Origin: an uncultured Clostridia bacterium
GTDB taxonomy: Bacteria; Bacillota; Clostridia; HGM11514
DNA length: 5,558 nt
Direction: 5' to 3'
Assembly (NCBI GenBank): GCA_934489915.1
Contig: CAKSSZ010000113.1
Coordinates: 1-5,558 of the forward strand
The stretch's first letter is position 1. Every line of letters begins with the position of its first letter. Below are positions 5,120 to 5,558 of the stretch, piece by piece. A program made the position numbers and the translations under genes. The notes below the pieces were generated by a model that did no database searches, was not told where the DNA came from, and saw only the letters and a list, made by a program, of their open reading frames with translations.

Positions 5120-5558
5120 AATACCCCAGCTGCCCTGCCAGAGATTCGTCCTGCTCCACCCAGCGGCTCACCGGGATGATTTCATACTCCTCCCGGCTGC
5201 GGCGAATGACCACCTGGGCAATCCCCGCATTGATAATCATCCGCTTGCACATAGCGCAGGGAGCCGCCTGCTCCACCAATGCGCCGGTTTTCATTTCACG
5301 CCCCACAAGGTAGAGCGTCCCCCCTTGCATTTCCTGCCGAGAGGCACTGATGATACAATTTGCCTCCGCATGCACCGAACGGCACATTTCATACCGTTCC
5401 CCCCGGGGGATTTGCAGCTTGTCCCGCAGGCACTCCCCTAAGTCGCAGCAGTTTTTCCTGCCCCGGGGCGCACCGGAGTAACCGGTTGACACGATTTCAT
5501 CATGAGTCACCACCACCGCACCGAAATTCCGCCTGAGACAAGTCCCCCGTTCCAGCAC
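5118..5558 (-). CDS. dCMP deaminase family protein (ComEB-like), N-terminus cut at right edge
   Basis: This zinc-dependent cytidine/deoxycytidylate deaminase family enzyme probably converts dCMP to dUMP, the feed for thymidylate synthase. The 146 visible residues begin inside the gene: the edge codon is GTG reading as Val in VLERGTCLRR, and roughly 20 N-terminal residues are probably missing. Motifs (window numbering): GAVVVTHDEIVSTGYSGAPRG (start of fold, 13-33), a cysteine-containing KNCCDLGEC segment (35-43), RSVHAEAN (60-67) with zinc ligand His63 and proton-shuttle Glu65, and PCAMCKR (100-106) with zinc ligands Cys101 and Cys104. The length fits ComE operon protein 2-type deaminases, but the comE neighbours are not visible, so no symbol is given. 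Its TAA stop runs into the ribosome-binding site of the deacetylase gene, implying a shared transcript. A deaminase acting on another cytidine-type substrate cannot be excluded. Confidence 0.9.
   Translation of the reverse strand: MLERGTCLRRNFGAVVVTHDEIVSTGYSGAPRGRKNCCDLGECLRDKLQIPRGERYEMCRSVHAEANCIISASRQEMQGGTLYLVGREMKTGALVEQAAPCAMCKRMIINAGIAQVVIRRSREEYEIIPVSRWVEQDESLAGQLGY

Overview
The window holds five protein-coding genes of ordinary bacterial housekeeping type, three complete and two cut by the window edges. The proteins most resemble those of low- to mid-GC Firmicutes, probably gut-type Clostridia (Oscillospiraceae-like). Strong AGGAGG ribosome-binding sites, two exact TTGACA-17-TATAAT promoters, a GatCAB amidotransferase and a Bacillus-like GuaB support this. 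The genus is inference only.

Layout. Positions 1-2444 (minus strand) carry an operon read right to left: aspS (aspartyl-tRNA synthetase), gatC, then gatA, which runs off the left edge. The gatC stop overlaps the gatA start as ATGA. Positions 2445-2657 form a divergent regulatory region with two perfect consensus sigma-A-type promoters back to back, one for aspS (minus) and one for guaB (plus). Positions 2658-4121 (plus) are guaB, encoding IMP dehydrogenase. Positions 4131-4175 hold a hairpin with a 15-bp stem that looks like a bidirectional terminator between convergent units. Positions 4246-5558 (minus) hold a dCMP-deaminase-family gene, cut at the right edge, followed after 11 nt by a CE4/NodB-like polysaccharide deacetylase gene.

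How the genes work together. aspS-gatC-gatA looks like a functional unit for tRNA-dependent amidation. AspRS carries His36 in an RDHGG context, the residue associated with non-discriminating AspRS. It may therefore also load Asp onto tRNA-Asn, which GatCAB would convert to Asn-tRNA-Asn. guaB commits IMP to guanine nucleotide synthesis. The deaminase probably supplies dUMP for dTTP synthesis. The deacetylase has no signal peptide and its substrate cannot be told from sequence.

I see no mobile element, CRISPR array, tRNA, rRNA, riboswitch or clearly novel system. No intergenic stretch exceeds 300 bases. The points most worth a second look are the predicted non-discriminating AspRS linked to gatCA, the compact divergent promoter region, and the signal-less deacetylase with altered CE4 motif 3, coupled to a nucleotide deaminase.
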